Positions 8,374-16,779 of a DNA stretch of 64,000 nucleotides are shown in pieces (positions within the stretch are counted from its first letter, which is position 1; each line of letters starts with the position of its first letter). The notes below the pieces were generated by a model, which was not told where the DNA came from, ran no database searches, and was given only the letters and a program-made list of their open reading frames with translations. The DNA lies in contig NC_019903.1 of NCBI RefSeq assembly GCF_000243135.2, positions 410,001 through 474,000 on the forward strand, read 5' to 3'. The position numbers were made by a program, and so were the translations under genes. Source of the stretch: Desulfitobacterium dichloroeliminans LMG P-21439 (GTDB lineage: Bacteria > Bacillota > Desulfitobacteriia > Desulfitobacteriales > Desulfitobacteriaceae).

Positions 8374-10515
8374 TTAATTCCCCCATAAACCTTGAAAGAA
8401 GTCTGCCCAAGAGTCATCATAGTTTTCTTCGTCTTGTTCCTTATTTTTGTTGTTCTTCTTTTTATTGTTCTTGTCGTTCTTATCGTTCTTTTTGTCGTCA
8501 TCCTCATCGCCCTCATCTTCGCCCCAATTATTCTCGGGCCAGATATCCCAGTACTTCACATACCCTTCAGGAACATCAAAGGGTTTGACGGGGGTATCCT
8601 TGAGGGCTTGAGAGAGGACCTCTTGGAAGACAACGGCGGGTCCGGAACCGCCAGAGGTGGTGAGATAATGCTCCCGATCGGTTAGGTCATAGCCCATCCA
8701 GACCGCTGCGGTTAGCTCGGGGGTGTAGCCGACGAACCAGACATCCTTTTGGCCCGTGCTAATGCCAGCGAACTCCTCTATGGGAGGAAGCTCTACAGAG
8801 CCTGTCTTACCAGCCACCGGTCGATTGCCTAGGGCAGCTTTCTGAGCAGTCCCCTGTTCTACGACATTTTGGAGAAGAAGGGTCATGGTATAGGCGTTGT
8901 AAGAATCGGTGACTTGGACAGTTTTATTCTTCCCTTCAGCTAGAAGATAACCGTCAGAGGTAGTAATCTTGGTGATAGCATGAGCGGTATGCATGACCCC
9001 TTGGTTGGCAAAGGCGGTGTAGGCTTGAGCCATATCCAGGGGAGAGACTCCCTCGGTGAGTCCGCCAAGTGCGAGGCTGAGTTGGTTATCCGATTTGGCA
9101 AAGGGTATACCCGCTCTTTGGGCAAAGGCCTTTCCTGTCTCGATACCGATTTGATCGAGTAACCAGACGGCGGGGATATTCCAGGACTGCTCGATAGCGT
9201 CCTCCATGGTGACCCAATCTCGGGTTTGGTAATCCCAGTCCTTTGGTGAATAGTCATCGATGGTGAGGGGGCCATCATAGAGATAGCTATCTGGCCGATA
9301 GCCCTTTTCGAGAGCGGGACCGTAGATCATAAAGGGTTTTATAACGGAGCCGGGCTGGCGCTTCAGCTGGGAGGCGCGATTAAACTGGCGAAAGGCACTC
9401 TCTCCCCGATAGCCCACTAGCCCTCGGATGCCGCCGGTGTGCTGGTCGATAAGGATGATACTGCTTTGGACCGGTTGATCTTCTTTGCCCTTGGGGAAAA
9501 ATTGATCGTTCTTATAAACGGCCTCAGCTGCTTGCTGGACGTTCAGATCCATTTGAGTATAGATTTGCAGGCCGCCTGTAAGAAGTTGGTCCTCTGTAAA
9601 GCCTAAGCGCGTGATCGCTTCCTCAATGACATAATCCACATAGGGAGCATATTTCCCCGATAAATTATCCAAAGGTTCGGTGCGCAGAGCGATGGGTGCA
9701 ACGGCGGCCTGGGTTTTCTCTTCCTTCGTGATCAGACCCTGGTCTTGCATGAGGGAGAGAACCAGGTTGCGACGTTCTAAGGCCAGTTCTTTGTTTTTCA
9801 AAGGTGAATAGATGCTGGGGCCTTTTAAAATCCCGGCCAGAAGGGCGGAATCGGTCAGGGTGAGTTCTTCTGTATTTTTGCCGAAGTAGAAGCGCGCGGC
9901 TTCTTGAATCCCCCAGCGTCCCTCTCCGAAGTAGATTTGGTTGATGTAAGCTTCGAGAATCTCCTCCTTAGTGAGGGTGGCTTCAATTTTTATGGCATAG
10001 CCCGCTTCTTTTAGCTTGCGGCTTAAAGTCTTATCTGAGGACAGAAAGAGGTTCTTGGCCAGCTGTTGACTGATGGTGCTGCCGCCTTCGGAGAAATCCT
10101 GAGTCTTAAGGTCTCGGATTAAGGCCCGGAGGATAGCTCGGAGATCTACACCTTGATGCTCATAAAAGCGCTTATCTTCGATGGCGATAATGGCTTCTTG
10201 GGCGTGCTCGGGAACTTGGTCAAGGGTGATGGGCTCAATTCGAGAGGAAGAGAGCTCAGAGATCTTGTTACCTTCTTGGTCATAGATGAAGGTGGGCTTA
10301 GCTAGGGGGCTTTCCAGCTTGCTTACATCGAGAGTGGAGATCCAATAAGTACTGGCGCCCAAGCCAGACAGGGAAACAAAGAGAATAAGAAGGACTAGGT
10401 TACGCCAAAACTTAGGCTTTTTATAAAAGGCTGGAACCTTTAGGTTGCGGAATTTTGTTAAGGCTTTACCAAGCAGGGCTAGCCAATTCCCTTTAGAATC
10501 AGGGGAATTTTTCAT
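8374..10515 (-). CDS. Class A penicillin-binding protein (transglycosylase/transpeptidase)
   Basis: A 713-residue bifunctional peptidoglycan synthase. One membrane anchor (about residues 38-58) is followed by a GT51 glycosyltransferase domain with IAIEDKRFYEHQGVD, EGGSTISQQLAKN, KLKEA and EAYINQIYFGEGRWGIQ. The transpeptidase domain has SVIK (serine nucleophile), SWN and KTGS. The C-terminus ends in a low-complexity tail of about 45 Asp/Glu/Lys/Asn residues, which is unusual in composition. ATG 10515 follows GGAGGC. It is convergent with the CLC gene and separated from it by 20 bp with no clear terminator. Confidence 0.95.
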   Translation of the reverse strand: MKNSPDSKGNWLALLGKALTKFRNLKVPAFYKKPKFWRNLVLLILFVSLSGLGASTYWISTLDVSKLESPLAKPTFIYDQEGNKISELSSSRIEPITLDQVPEHAQEAIIAIEDKRFYEHQGVDLRAILRALIRDLKTQDFSEGGSTISQQLAKNLFLSSDKTLSRKLKEAGYAIKIEATLTKEEILEAYINQIYFGEGRWGIQEAARFYFGKNTEELTLTDSALLAGILKGPSIYSPLKNKELALERRNLVLSLMQDQGLITKEEKTQAAVAPIALRTEPLDNLSGKYAPYVDYVIEEAITRLGFTEDQLLTGGLQIYTQMDLNVQQAAEAVYKNDQFFPKGKEDQPVQSSIILIDQHTGGIRGLVGYRGESAFRQFNRASQLKRQPGSVIKPFMIYGPALEKGYRPDSYLYDGPLTIDDYSPKDWDYQTRDWVTMEDAIEQSWNIPAVWLLDQIGIETGKAFAQRAGIPFAKSDNQLSLALGGLTEGVSPLDMAQAYTAFANQGVMHTAHAITKITTSDGYLLAEGKNKTVQVTDSYNAYTMTLLLQNVVEQGTAQKAALGNRPVAGKTGSVELPPIEEFAGISTGQKDVWFVGYTPELTAAVWMGYDLTDREHYLTTSGGSGPAVVFQEVLSQALKDTPVKPFDVPEGYVKYWDIWPENNWGEDEGDEDDDKKNDKNDKNNKKKNNKNKEQDEENYDDSWADFFQGLWGN

Positions 10516-10564
10516 GAGAAGTCTTGGCCTCCTTTTCAGATCAATAAGTTTAAATAAAGAATCT

Positions 10565-10593
10565 TAGATACTCTATTCGGAGTGACAAGTAAA
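10565..10593 (-). promoter_or_regulatory. Candidate promoter of the penicillin-binding protein gene with embedded CTCCGAATAGAG box
   Basis: Reading the minus strand, TTTACT (10593-10588), a 17-nt spacer and TATCTA (10570-10565) make a weak sigma-A-like promoter. The spacer contains CTCCGAATAGAG. A nearly identical box (CTCCTATTCGGAG) sits at the same place in the promoter of the 75-residue gene at 13378, hinting at a shared regulator. Confidence 0.4.
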
Positions 10594-10612
10594 TAATACA
10601 GACTACCTACAG

Positions 10613-10660
10613 ACTGCGAAACAAACAAATAAACCATCGGTCTTCTGGCGACTGATGGTT
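10613..10660 (-). terminator. Minus-strand terminator after the broken cNMP-binding gene
   Basis: Stem 10632-10642 / 10650-10660 (11 bp, one G-U on one strand) is followed on the minus strand by TATTTGTTTGTTT. It is correctly placed to end the MFS gene and the pseudogene beyond it. Confidence 0.65.
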
Positions 10661-10695
10661 CTGTTAGTGGTGCTTAATAAGCTATACGCTTTGGT

Positions 10696-11010
10696 TTAAA
10701 GCTTTTTGGGGGTAAGAGCAAATTCATTCTTCATGAGTTCATAGTTGCTTCGCAAATAATCTGTGCCTGGGTCAAAGGAACTATCGAGTAACTCAACAGT
10801 GATATCAGTTAAACGCTTTGCGGAGGTTAAGTGAGGATAATTACCATGAATGGTTTCCCCGATAAAATAGCGAGGCTCATGTTAAACTTACCTCTACTCG
10901 CCCCTTCATCAGGAGATAATAGTCATGACTAAGTTCACCTTGGCCAAAAACAATCTCGCTTTTTGTATTCCCCCGACAAAGGAGTAGTGGATTGGCTTTA
11001 ATACTTCTCA
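10696..11010 (-). pseudogene. Frameshifted cyclic-nucleotide-binding-domain protein
   Basis: On the minus strand, a frame open from the end of the MFS gene reads SEIVFGQGELSHDYYLLMKG then RVEVSLT and stops near 10880. A neighbouring frame resumes at once with EPRYFIGETIHGNYPHLTSA then KRLTDITVELLDSS and ends at TAA 10696-10698. Joined across one frameshift, the product resembles the beta-roll of a Crp-type cNMP-binding domain (EIVFGQGE...YYLLMKGRVEV...FIGE). No helix-turn-helix part is present. It starts by overlapping the MFS stop codon (TTGA), so it was probably the second gene of that unit. The family call rests on motif resemblance only; a sequencing error could also explain the shift. 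Confidence 0.55.
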
Positions 11011-12231
11011 AATCGCTTGCTCGTACATGTCTGTTTTTTGACTAAAGGTCTTTTCTCGGCGCTGATAGAGATAGAAAGGAATGATCGACAGAACAACAAA
11101 GGTCAGGGCCAGCCACCAAGCCATATGCCCACCATACAAATCAAAGGCCAATCCGCCGAGGATGGGGCCGAGAGCCCGCCCTCCAGAGGCGGCACCGGCT
11201 ACGACCCCCTGATAGGTCCCGGTTTTCCCTTCCGGAGCGATGAGAGCAGCAGCGGCAGGAACGCCGGGGAGAACCAGCATCTCCCCTAGGGTGACGATGA
11301 GCATCATGATTAAGTAGGAAGGATAGGGGAGTTTGGCTATGAGTATGAGAAAGCCCAGTCCATAAAAGATGCAAGATAAATAAAACTGACGGGAGAAGGT
11401 GGACGCCCAATGGCGGATCAGCCAGCTTATGACAGGTTGGAAGGTTACGATAATGATCCCATTTAGGGTCCAAAGGATGCTGTATTGGGGTAAGGAATAG
11501 CCTAAGTTGGTCATAGTCACGGGGAGAATGGTATTGATCTGAATATAGGCACCCCACATAAGGAAGATTCCGGCGCAAAGAGCGATGAGGACAGGAAACC
11601 CTCGGTCATGAAAAATAGGTGCCTTGACCTTGGACCGGGTTAGGGGTTTTCCCAGTGTATCAGCAAGGGGGAGGAGAAAGAGCACCATGAGAAGGTAGAT
11701 AAAAAATGAAAAACCATTAAGGAGGAAAACCAGCTTAAAGGATATAGCGGCAATGAATCCGCTTAAAGCGGTTCCTACTGCTACTCCGGCATTGTTAAAA
11801 ACGTAAAGAAGATTGAAACCCCGACGTCCGCCCTCGGGCCAAAGGGTAAAAATCATGGCGTTAATCGGAACGAAGATGAAGGCAATAGCGAAGCCGAAAA
11901 ACAAAATGCCGGGGGCATACACTTCCCAGATGGGGAAGATGCCGATTAAGACTAAAGGAACAATCGCTCCGATCAATCCGTAAATCATAACGCGGCGTGA
12001 GCCAAAGCGATCTGCTAGGACACCGCTGATAAACTGTCCGACTAAAGTAGCCAAGGCTTGCAGAGATATTAGCGCTCCTGCTTCGGTCAAGGAACGCCCA
12101 AGAATATTATGCATAAAAATGCTGTTCAGTGGCCACATAAAAGAGTTACCCACTGAATGGATAAAACCGCCAAGGATTAAGATAAGTATGGGTCGTGGGA
12201 TGTTTAATTTAGTTAACTGTTGAGACTCCAT
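11008..12231 (-). CDS. MFS transporter, drug-efflux-like
   Basis: A 407-residue protein with 12 hydrophobic segments. The loop after helix 2 has the MFS motif as GVLADRFGSRRVMIYG (about residues 75-90). The second half has VLPGVPAAAALIAPEGKTGT and GGRALGPILGG, similar to the MdtG/MdtH group of multidrug exporters. The start ATG 12231 has AGAGGTT upstream. The substrate is not predictable. The downstream broken cNMP-binding gene overlaps its stop and shares its terminator. Confidence 0.87.
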   Translation of the reverse strand: MESQQLTKLNIPRPILILILGGFIHSVGNSFMWPLNSIFMHNILGRSLTEAGALISLQALATLVGQFISGVLADRFGSRRVMIYGLIGAIVPLVLIGIFPIWEVYAPGILFFGFAIAFIFVPINAMIFTLWPEGGRRGFNLLYVFNNAGVAVGTALSGFIAAISFKLVFLLNGFSFFIYLLMVLFLLPLADTLGKPLTRSKVKAPIFHDRGFPVLIALCAGIFLMWGAYIQINTILPVTMTNLGYSLPQYSILWTLNGIIIVTFQPVISWLIRHWASTFSRQFYLSCIFYGLGFLILIAKLPYPSYLIMMLIVTLGEMLVLPGVPAAAALIAPEGKTGTYQGVVAGAASGGRALGPILGGLAFDLYGGHMAWWLALTFVVLSIIPFYLYQRREKTFSQKTDMYEQAI

Positions 12232-12522
12232 AGATAGTTACAACCTCTTTGCAAAATAATTGTGGACGCTCTAATAACTTACCACTCCAAGTGGAAAATA
12301 ACAATCTATCCCTCTGGAAAAATGTAGAGATAACAGGTGAGTTAAGGCATGTAAAAGAAAAGCTTATAGGCAGATGAAAATAATAATTACTTTAAAAAGT
12401 TTAAGGAAGATGCAGGAAAATGCAGCGGTTATGAAGAAAATAACAAAGTAGTGAGTTGCATAGTATGAAGTTAATCAGAACTTGGCACACTAAAATAATA
12501 GTAACTAGGGAGGTTTGTTTTG

Positions 12523-13107
12523 ATGGATTTTAAAGATTCGAGGACATTTCAAAATTTGGTTGATGCTTTCGTAGGGGAGTCCCAAGCGCGTAATCGTTAC
12601 ACTTATTATGCCAGTGTAGCTAAGAATGAAGGACATCAAGCGATTCAAAACATCTTCATTTCCACAGCCGATAATGAAAAAGAACATGCGAAGGTGTTCT
12701 ATAAGTTCTTGCAAAAATATGCAGGAGACCAAGCGGAATCCTTCCGTGTCACGGGGGAGTACCCGCTCAACCTACGGGATACTTTGGCGAACCTTAAATC
12801 CGCCGCTGCCGGAGAAGGGGAAGAAGTTGAAGTTTACTCGAAATTCGCAGATATTGCGGATGAGGAAGGCTTTAAAGATATCGCTGTGGCTTTCCGCAAG
12901 ATAGCCTCTGTGGAAGGACATCATGAGAATCGCTATGCAAACTTGGCTAAAAACCTGGAAAACGGTACCCTTTACAAAAAAGAAGAAAAGCTCTCCTGGA
13001 AATGCGAGAACTGTGGATATGTTCATGAAGGTGCTGACGCTCCTGATCTTTGCCCAGCTTGTGAACATCCTCAAGGTTACTTCAAACCTCTACCTGAAGT
13101 GTATTAA
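12523..13107 (+). CDS. rbr: Rubrerythrin
   Basis: A 194-residue non-haem di-iron peroxidase that reduces hydrogen peroxide in the cytoplasm of anaerobes. The four-helix ferritin-like domain carries the iron ligands in GESQARNRYTYYA, DNEKEHAKVFY, EGEEVEVYSKFADIADEEGF and SVEGHHENRY. The C-terminal rubredoxin domain has CENCGYVHEGADAPDLCPAC. ATG 12523 is preferred over TTG 12520 because GGGAGG ends 9 nt before it. It is a single-gene unit with a strong terminator. The 290 bp upstream, shared with the divergent MFS gene, show no clear consensus promoter. Confidence 0.95.
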   Translation: MDFKDSRTFQNLVDAFVGESQARNRYTYYASVAKNEGHQAIQNIFISTADNEKEHAKVFYKFLQKYAGDQAESFRVTGEYPLNLRDTLANLKSAAAGEGEEVEVYSKFADIADEEGFKDIAVAFRKIASVEGHHENRYANLAKNLENGTLYKKEEKLSWKCENCGYVHEGADAPDLCPACEHPQGYFKPLPEVY

Positions 13108-13155
13108 TGCGAAGGTTTTGGTCGATGACCCAATTGAACACGATACAGAAGTCCT

Positions 13156-13193
13156 AAAAGCGAAGAACTCCAATTGGAGTTCTTCGCTTTTAT
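13156..13193 (+). terminator. Perfect-palindrome terminator after rubrerythrin
   Basis: A 36-bp perfect palindrome (13156-13191), a 16-bp stem with an AATT loop, starting in AAAA and ending in TTTT. It could stop transcription in both directions. Confidence 0.92.
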
Positions 13194-13272
13194 AAAGCTT
13201 GTTTCTGGATTGTTCTGGATGTTACTCATCTATGTTGAAGAATGTATAAGAAAAAGCTATTCAACGTATTTG

Positions 13273-13312
13273 CTATTCGGATTTTACATATTCTCCTATT
13301 CGGAGCTATAAT
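13273..13312 (+). promoter_or_regulatory. Promoter with repeated CTATTCGGA boxes
   Basis: TTTACA (13283-13288), an 18-nt spacer and TATAAT (13307-13312) form a good sigma-A promoter. CTATTCGGA occurs at 13273-13281 and again at 13296-13304; the second lies inside the spacer as the near-palindrome CTCCTATTCGGAG. Repressor binding is an inference. Confidence 0.7.
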
Positions 13313-13377
13313 GAAATCAAAGATAACACAGATAGAGAAAACAAACAGAGGGGTTATTTTAATAGGAGGATGATACT

Positions 13378-13605
13378 ATGTATAATAGAGAAGAGATTAA
13401 AGCAATCACTGCAGGGATGCAAGAAGGCAAAACCTATGCACAAATCATGGATGAAATGTATCCGATATCTGAATACCAATGTATGTATGATTGCGCCCTA
13501 GAAAATATGAGATCCTTTTCACTGATTGGAGCAATCTATAACTTCATAACTAAAAAAGAGCCATCCACAGTTCAAAGACCATGTACAGAATGTTATGATT
13601 TTTAA
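13378..13605 (+). CDS. Small protein of unknown function, 75 residues
   Basis: Not recognised. It begins MYNREEIKAITAGMQEGKTY and has a helix-rich N-terminal half, then cysteines at CMYDC and CTEC. The two CxxxC/CxxC-like pairs might bind metal or form disulfides. A strong AGGAGG upstream, a consensus promoter at 13283-13312 and a downstream terminator support a real gene. It is monocistronic. Confidence 0.7.
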   Translation: MYNREEIKAITAGMQEGKTYAQIMDEMYPISEYQCMYDCALENMRSFSLIGAIYNFITKKEPSTVQRPCTECYDF

Positions 13606-13640
13606 CTAACGGATAAAAACCTAAACCTCCCAATATGCGA

Positions 13641-13686
13641 AAACCCTTATTCATAGAGCAGATGCTCAAAGAATAAGGGTTTTTTC
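13641..13686 (+). terminator. Terminator between the small gene and the convergent MFS gene
   Basis: AAACCCTTATTC (13641-13652) pairs with GAATAAGGGTTT (13671-13682), enclosing an inner GAGCA-ga-TGCTC hairpin and followed by TTTTTC. It probably serves both convergent genes. Confidence 0.85.
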
Positions 13687-13697
13687 TTTAAGAGTCA

Positions 13698-15014
13698 TTA
13701 GGTTCCGATCGGTTGTTCTTTCATTAAGAGTGCTGCTATAAAGCCTAAGGTAGCCATGAACAGAATGACCCACCAAGCAGCGCTGGTATTACCGCTATGG
13801 TCGAGCACTAATCCGATAGTTAGGCTGGCGATAGAGCTACCGATGAACTCGGCCATATTGGTCACAGCCGTAGCAATGCCGCTGTATTTTAAGGAATTGA
13901 CAGCAGTGACATTAGAAAAGGCAAGGATATGGGTCATAATCAGGAGCCCAAATAGAAAGAAAAGTACAGGCCAGAGCTGAATAGGCGGCCGGCCAGAGGC
14001 GATCACGGTGATATAGATCCAAAGCAGGAGATTAAGGCCCGTACCGGCTAAGAGGGCGGGGCGAACCCCTTTCAGCAAGCGCACCCATAGGGAGACGAGG
14101 GGAGCTCCGAGAATAAAGCCAAAGGTAGCGAAGGTCACATAGCCGGCAGCGGTCACTTTATCCAAGCCGTAGATTTGCGTAATCAAGGGAATCCCCCAAA
14201 GCCCCAGCAAGGTGGTGCTGGAACCGGTAAAGGCAAAGAGTGTGAGGACATTTGGCCAGGTCCGAGGGTTTCTTAGGACACTGCGCAAGCTTTCTCTTAA
14301 GAACCTCATAAAGGGGACCGACTTTTTCTCAGGTGTGTTGATCTGTTCTTGTGAGGTGATTTTACTAGTTGCCACGACTTGCAAGGAAGCTTTCTTTAAC
14401 TCTTTTTGGGCAGGATCTCCAAGCTTGGGCTTAGCATCTCGTACTCCCCAAAGAACTAAGAGGGCAAGCACCAGAGAGACGGCCGCCATCCAATAAAAGA
14501 CATTTCGCCAGCCAAAGGCCATGGACACAAATGTCAGTGGGTAGAGAGCGAGTAAAGAGCCAAAGTTTCCAAAGAAGGAGGTAAGCCCCGAAAGGGCTGA
14601 GAAACGTGAGAGGGGAAACCAAGTGGCTTGAATCTTAAAGATCGAGACGATGATGACCGAGGAGCCGATGCCGACTAAAAAGCGCGAGAGATAGGCAATC
14701 TCTAGACTATGAGCTAAACCAAAGAGAATGCTTCCTGCTGCGGTAATCAAGAGCCCGCAGAAGTTGAGTTTGCGAACGCCGATGCGGTCGACTAGGATCC
14801 CTACGGGAATCTGCATCAGGGCATAGGCGTAGTAGTTCATAGCGGTCAGGTTCCCCAGAGTTAAGGCATTCATGGGGATCTCTTGGGTCAGCTGATCAGC
14901 GACTGAACCCACCGATAATCGATGAAAGAAGACAGTAATAAAGGCTATGACTAAGATGCTCCAACTGCTCCAGCCATAGCGTGATGTTTTTAAAGCGAAC
15001 TGCAAGTTCTCCAC
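13698..15014 (-). CDS. MFS transporter
   Basis: A 438-residue, 12-helix major facilitator. The cytoplasmic loop has GILVDRIGVRKLNFCG (about residues 73-88), and helix 5 has FFGNFGSLLALYPL. The central loop is long and charged (about residues 190-235). The general shape resembles anion:cation symporter or hexuronate/nitrate-type members, but the substrate cannot be assigned. Translation begins at GTG 15014 with only a weak AGAAAG upstream. It lies alone, convergent with the 75-residue gene and divergent from uspA. Confidence 0.85.
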   Translation of the reverse strand: MENLQFALKTSRYGWSSWSILVIAFITVFFHRLSVGSVADQLTQEIPMNALTLGNLTAMNYYAYALMQIPVGILVDRIGVRKLNFCGLLITAAGSILFGLAHSLEIAYLSRFLVGIGSSVIIVSIFKIQATWFPLSRFSALSGLTSFFGNFGSLLALYPLTFVSMAFGWRNVFYWMAAVSLVLALLVLWGVRDAKPKLGDPAQKELKKASLQVVATSKITSQEQINTPEKKSVPFMRFLRESLRSVLRNPRTWPNVLTLFAFTGSSTTLLGLWGIPLITQIYGLDKVTAAGYVTFATFGFILGAPLVSLWVRLLKGVRPALLAGTGLNLLLWIYITVIASGRPPIQLWPVLFFLFGLLIMTHILAFSNVTAVNSLKYSGIATAVTNMAEFIGSSIASLTIGLVLDHSGNTSAAWWVILFMATLGFIAALLMKEQPIGT

Positions 15015-15180
15015 TTCTTTCTGTTTGTTAAACGAGATATTTGTAGGGCTATGAGCGGATATCTATCAATGAGTGTTCCAAATTATTATTATAAGTTGCT
15101 TTTTGAAAAATAACTACTTAAAATTAGACACAAGAAAGAATTCCTGAGTAGGAGTCTTTCAATAGAAGGGGGGATTATCT

Positions 15181-15609
15181 ATGTACAAAAGAATACTCGT
15201 CCCAACCGATGCCTCAGAGTTTTCGGTGCGCGCTTATAAGACAGCCCTTGAACTTGCTAAACAATTTGGAGCAGAAGTTATTCTCATGCATGTTACTTAT
15301 ACACCACAGGCCCTTTGGGGATATACCGTATCCTATGGATTTACCATGTCTCAAGAAGATATTTTGAAAAATGCTGAATTAGCCTTGGAGGCTACCCTTG
15401 CGGGGATTGATAAAGGAGATGTACCTGTTCGTACCGTTTTAGAAATCGGCCATCCCGTCATGAAGATCCTCGATCAGATCAAGCAGGATGAGATTGATTT
15501 GGTGGTCATCGGTAGTCACGGCTATGGACCGATTACAGGATCTGTCCTGGGTAGCGTCAGTCAGCGCGTTCTACAAAAGGCAACCTGCCCGGTCCTGCTC
15601 ACAAAATAG
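15181..15609 (+). CDS. Universal stress protein, UspA family
   Basis: A 142-residue single-domain Usp protein. It starts MYKRILVPTDASEFS and carries the ATP-binding signature GSHGYGPITGSVLGSVSQRV near residues 117-136 with the G-x2-G-x9-G-S/T spacing. This indicates the ATP-binding subtype. Such cytoplasmic dimers are induced under energy or redox stress. ATG 15181 follows GGGGGG. It is monocistronic with its own terminator. Confidence 0.93.
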   Translation: MYKRILVPTDASEFSVRAYKTALELAKQFGAEVILMHVTYTPQALWGYTVSYGFTMSQEDILKNAELALEATLAGIDKGDVPVRTVLEIGHPVMKILDQIKQDEIDLVVIGSHGYGPITGSVLGSVSQRVLQKATCPVLLTK

Positions 15610-15617
15610 GACTTTAG

Positions 15618-15645
15618 CCCTGCTCTCAGGAGCAGGGTTTTTTTA
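15618..15645 (+). terminator. Terminator after uspA
   Basis: CCCTGCTC (15618-15625) pairs with GAGCAGGG (15630-15637), followed by TTTTTTT. Confidence 0.92.
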
Positions 15646-15705
15646 CTTTAATAAAGAATACCCAAAAGTGCAAGATTAACCCAGCAACAGGAGCGAAAGA
15701 TAGCT

Positions 15706-16038
15706 ATGAAAGAAAAAGAGATTCGGTTGACACCTGAAGAGATTGACTATTTATTAAAAGGAACGATTGATTGGGAGGATCTATCCGCTCGGACGGAACG
15801 CCCCTTACGAAGAACAATCGATCTGGCAGTCCCAAAGAACGTGTCCGGCTCTCTAAGTCATGAGGCTTGGGTTAGGAGTGAGCAGAGTGCTCGAGATGAT
15901 AATGAGCGAGACGACGGGAATGATCAGGATGACGAGGTTGATCAGCTGCCTTTTTGGTCAGGGACAAAAGTGTATATCTTATTATCGGTGATGGGGTGTA
16001 TTACCTTGGGGACGTGGGTATACTTCGTCTTTGCTTAA
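15706..16038 (+). CDS. Unknown protein with C-terminal membrane anchor
   Basis: A 110-residue protein, not recognised. The N-terminal 75 residues are charged, with an acidic stretch (about 67-80, DDNERDDGNDQDDEVD). One hydrophobic helix (about 88-108) ends at the C-terminus, giving a tail-anchored layout. ATG 15706 has AGGAGCG upstream. The stop codon lies in the loop of its own terminator. Confidence 0.65.
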   Translation: MKEKEIRLTPEEIDYLLKGTIDWEDLSARTERPLRRTIDLAVPKNVSGSLSHEAWVRSEQSARDDNERDDGNDQDDEVDQLPFWSGTKVYILLSVMGCITLGTWVYFVFA

Positions 16039-16060
16039 GAGGCGAAGACGAAGTTTTTTT
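16023..16060 (+). terminator. Terminator overlapping the end of the tail-anchored gene
   Basis: CTTCGTCTT (16023-16031), inside the coding region, pairs with AAGACGAAG (16045-16053), followed by TTTTTTT. Confidence 0.85.
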
Positions 16061-16200
16061 ATTGATGTGATTTAGGATTCCCAAGTGTTCTCATTTCTTA
16101 TTTTGTTGCGTTTTTTGGTATGAAGAATGAGGACGAGGGGATTCTGTTAAAGATAGGCTAGAAATTCGTTGAAAAAATCTATGAAAGACTCTTTAGAGTC

Positions 16201-16229
16201 TTTTCAAAAAGAGCATTTTGAGTTAGAAT
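16201..16229 (+). promoter_or_regulatory. Promoter of the ctsR-clpC operon
   Basis: TTTTCA (16201-16206), a 17-nt spacer and TAGAAT (16224-16229) resemble a sigma-A promoter placed just before the CtsR boxes. A hairpin AAAGACTC-TTTA-GAGTCTTT (16184-16203) abuts it. Confidence 0.55.
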
Positions 16230-16238
16230 AATATTAAA

Positions 16239-16273
16239 GGTCAAAGAAGGTCATAAAGTCAAAGAATGTCATG
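16239..16273 (+). promoter_or_regulatory. Two tandem CtsR operators
   Basis: GGTCAAA-GAA-GGTCATA (16239-16255) and AGTCAAA-GAA-TGTCATG (16257-16273) match the CtsR heptad direct-repeat consensus (A/G)GTCAAA-NAN-(A/G)GTCAAA. Both lie between the promoter and ctsR, so binding would block early elongation or initiation, giving autoregulation of the operon. Confidence 0.88.
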
Positions 16274-16291
16274 GTCGAGGGAGTGTCGTAT

Positions 16292-16762
16292 ATGGGAAAT
16301 CTTGCGGACCGTATTGAGATGCATTTGAAGCGAATCATTGAGCAATCGACAGAGGGTTTTATCACCCTCCAAAGAGGGATACTTGCTGAGGAATTCTCCT
16401 GCGCTCCATCTCAAATCAATTATGTACTGGAAACTCGCTTTTCTATAGATCGAGGTTATTTGGTGGAGAGCCGTCGGGGTGGTGGTGGCTATCTAAGGAT
16501 TGTTCGCTTGAGCTTTAGTGATGATGAGGAATTCCAAAGCATTATGAAACAGTTAATCGGCAATCAGTTAACAGAGAACCGAACGAATGATCTCCTGCAA
16601 CGTCTCTTTGAAGATGAAATTGTCACGCGACGAGAAGAAGAAATTATCAAGACGATTCTCCATCGAGACAGCTTGGGAGCGGAAAATATCAAAACCAATA
16701 GTCTTCGGGCCCATATCATGAAGAGAATCCTGCTGACCTTAGGTCGCGAGGATTTGCACTGA
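16292..16762 (+). CDS. ctsR: Transcriptional repressor CtsR
   Basis: A 156-residue repressor of class III heat-shock genes. A winged helix-turn-helix covers about residues 1-70, with the glycine-rich wing SRRGGGGYLRIV that inserts in DNA and is the target of McsB arginine phosphorylation. A helical C-terminal dimer domain follows. ATG 16292, 8 nt after GAGGGAG, is chosen over ATG 16271, which falls inside the second CtsR box and would be mistranslated operator. It is the first gene of ctsR-mcsA-mcsB-clpC. Confidence 0.95.
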   Translation: MGNLADRIEMHLKRIIEQSTEGFITLQRGILAEEFSCAPSQINYVLETRFSIDRGYLVESRRGGGGYLRIVRLSFSDDEEFQSIMKQLIGNQLTENRTNDLLQRLFEDEIVTRREEEIIKTILHRDSLGAENIKTNSLRAHIMKRILLTLGREDLH

Positions 16763-16779
16763 GAACAGGAGGGAACCAC

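Noticed and set aside
12482-12500. TTGGCAC before rubrerythrin as a sigma-54 promoter
   Set aside because: The -12 element TTGC is missing at the required spacing, so only half of the consensus is present.
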